From an uncultured Odoribacter sp. (GTDB lineage Bacteria > Bacteroidota > Bacteroidia > Bacteroidales > Marinifilaceae), in NCBI GenBank assembly GCA_934725835.1, contig CAKVCR010000161.1, forward strand, positions 1 through 6,596: 6,596 nt of DNA, written 5' to 3'. Position numbers and translations under genes: made by a program. Below, one piece after another: positions 6,161 to 6,596 of the stretch. Position 1 is the first letter of the stretch; the number at the start of each line of letters is the position of its first letter. The notes under the pieces were generated by a model. That model did not search any database and had not been told where the DNA came from. It was given only the letters and a program-made list of their open reading frames with translations.

Positions 6161-6596
6161 ATGGGATACACAACGATGTCCGGAGGGACTATGTGGATTT
6201 GGATGATATTCATCGGATTCACCCTCATCAGCTGGATTATCAGCAATCAATTAAAAAATCGTTTCAAAAAATATTCTCAGATTCCGACAGCCAACGGCAT
6301 GACCGGGAGGGATGTCGCCGAGAAGATACTCCGCGACAATGGAATCACTGGTGTGAAAATCGGCTCCGTACAGGGCATGCTTACCGACCACTATAATCCG
6401 ATAAACAAAACCATCAATCTAAGTCATGACGTATATTATGGCAACAGCATCGCAGCCGCAGCCGTTGCCGCACATGAGACCGGACATGCCCTGCAACACG
6501 CCACAGGCTACAGCATGCTACAGCTACGTTCCTCATTGGTGCCTGCCGTTGAATTTGCATCCCATTGGGTGCAATGGATTCTATTGGCCGGCATAC
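6161..6596 (+). CDS. YugP-family membrane zinc metallopeptidase, 3' end cut off
   Basis: Membrane-anchored neutral zinc metallopeptidase of the YugP type (Zn_peptidase_2 family); its substrates are poorly known, and a role in membrane protein turnover is inference. The 145 codons present show a first membrane helix (about 12-28), a basic stretch KNRFKKYSQ, then the conserved TGRDVAEKILRDNGI (48-62) and LTDHYNPINKTINLS (74-88). The zinc motif HETGH at 105-109 supplies two histidine ligands and the catalytic glutamate, and a second hydrophobic stretch begins near 128. The family is about 230 residues, so roughly 85 are lost beyond the window. ATG 6161 is the first in-frame start and lies four bases after CAG in an A-rich leader; in-frame ATGs at 6176 and 6191 are alternatives, and 6191 would put the helix right at the N terminus. 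Divergent from fusA2, sharing a 170-bp control region. Confidence 0.9.
   Translation, partial: MGYTTMSGGTMWIWMIFIGFTLISWIISNQLKNRFKKYSQIPTANGMTGRDVAEKILRDNGITGVKIGSVQGMLTDHYNPINKTINLSHDVYYGNSIAAAAVAAHETGHALQHATGYSMLQLRSSLVPAVEFASHWVQWILLAGI

Noticed and set aside
6029..6250. A 73-codon minus-strand frame over the fusA2-yugP intergenic region
   Set aside because: It runs antisense to the start of the metallopeptidase and through the palindromes; there is no recognisable product.

Overview
The window looks like ordinary chromosome from a member of the Bacteroidales, most likely Bacteroides or a close relative. Three things point there. The proteins have a Bacteroides-like character. Shine-Dalgarno sequences are absent or weak, with A/T-rich leaders. 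Promoter candidates resemble the Bacteroidetes primary-sigma pattern (TTTG at -33, TAnnTTTG at -7), including one exact -7 match upstream of rsmE. The genus is inferred; nothing in the window proves a species.

Layout from left to right: (1) the 3' two-thirds of a tRNA-Asn(GTT), on the plus strand, with its own intrinsic terminator. (2) A hairpin that ends the oppositely oriented clpB. (3) clpB, a complete 863-residue disaggregase on the minus strand. (4) A 260-bp gap holding a candidate clpB promoter, a perfect 12-bp inverted repeat, and a 34-codon membrane microprotein gene placed one base after the stop of rsmE. (5) rsmE, the 16S rRNA m3U1498 methyltransferase, minus strand, with a promoter just upstream. 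(6) A strong terminator, then a 718-residue EF-G paralogue (EF-G2 type, fusA2) on the minus strand. (7) A 170-bp divergent control region with two inverted repeats. (8) The first 145 codons of a YugP-type membrane zinc metallopeptidase on the plus strand, cut off by the window end.

The shared theme is translation and protein quality control: a tRNA, a ribosomal RNA methylase, an alternative elongation factor, a disaggregase and a membrane protease. Terminators and separate promoter candidates suggest mostly independent units, except rsmE and the microprotein, which are probably cotranscribed and translationally coupled.

The most interesting gene is the EF-G paralogue. Its G domain lacks the catalytic switch-II histidine (Ala84 instead) and departs from consensus in switch I and in NKxD. 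This agrees with what I recall of Bacteroides EF-G2, described as supporting translation without GTP hydrolysis during carbon limitation, so it is unusual but not new. I found no mobile element, CRISPR array, defence island or clearly undescribed multigene system. The least described items are the 34-aa protein and the inverted repeats in the two control regions.
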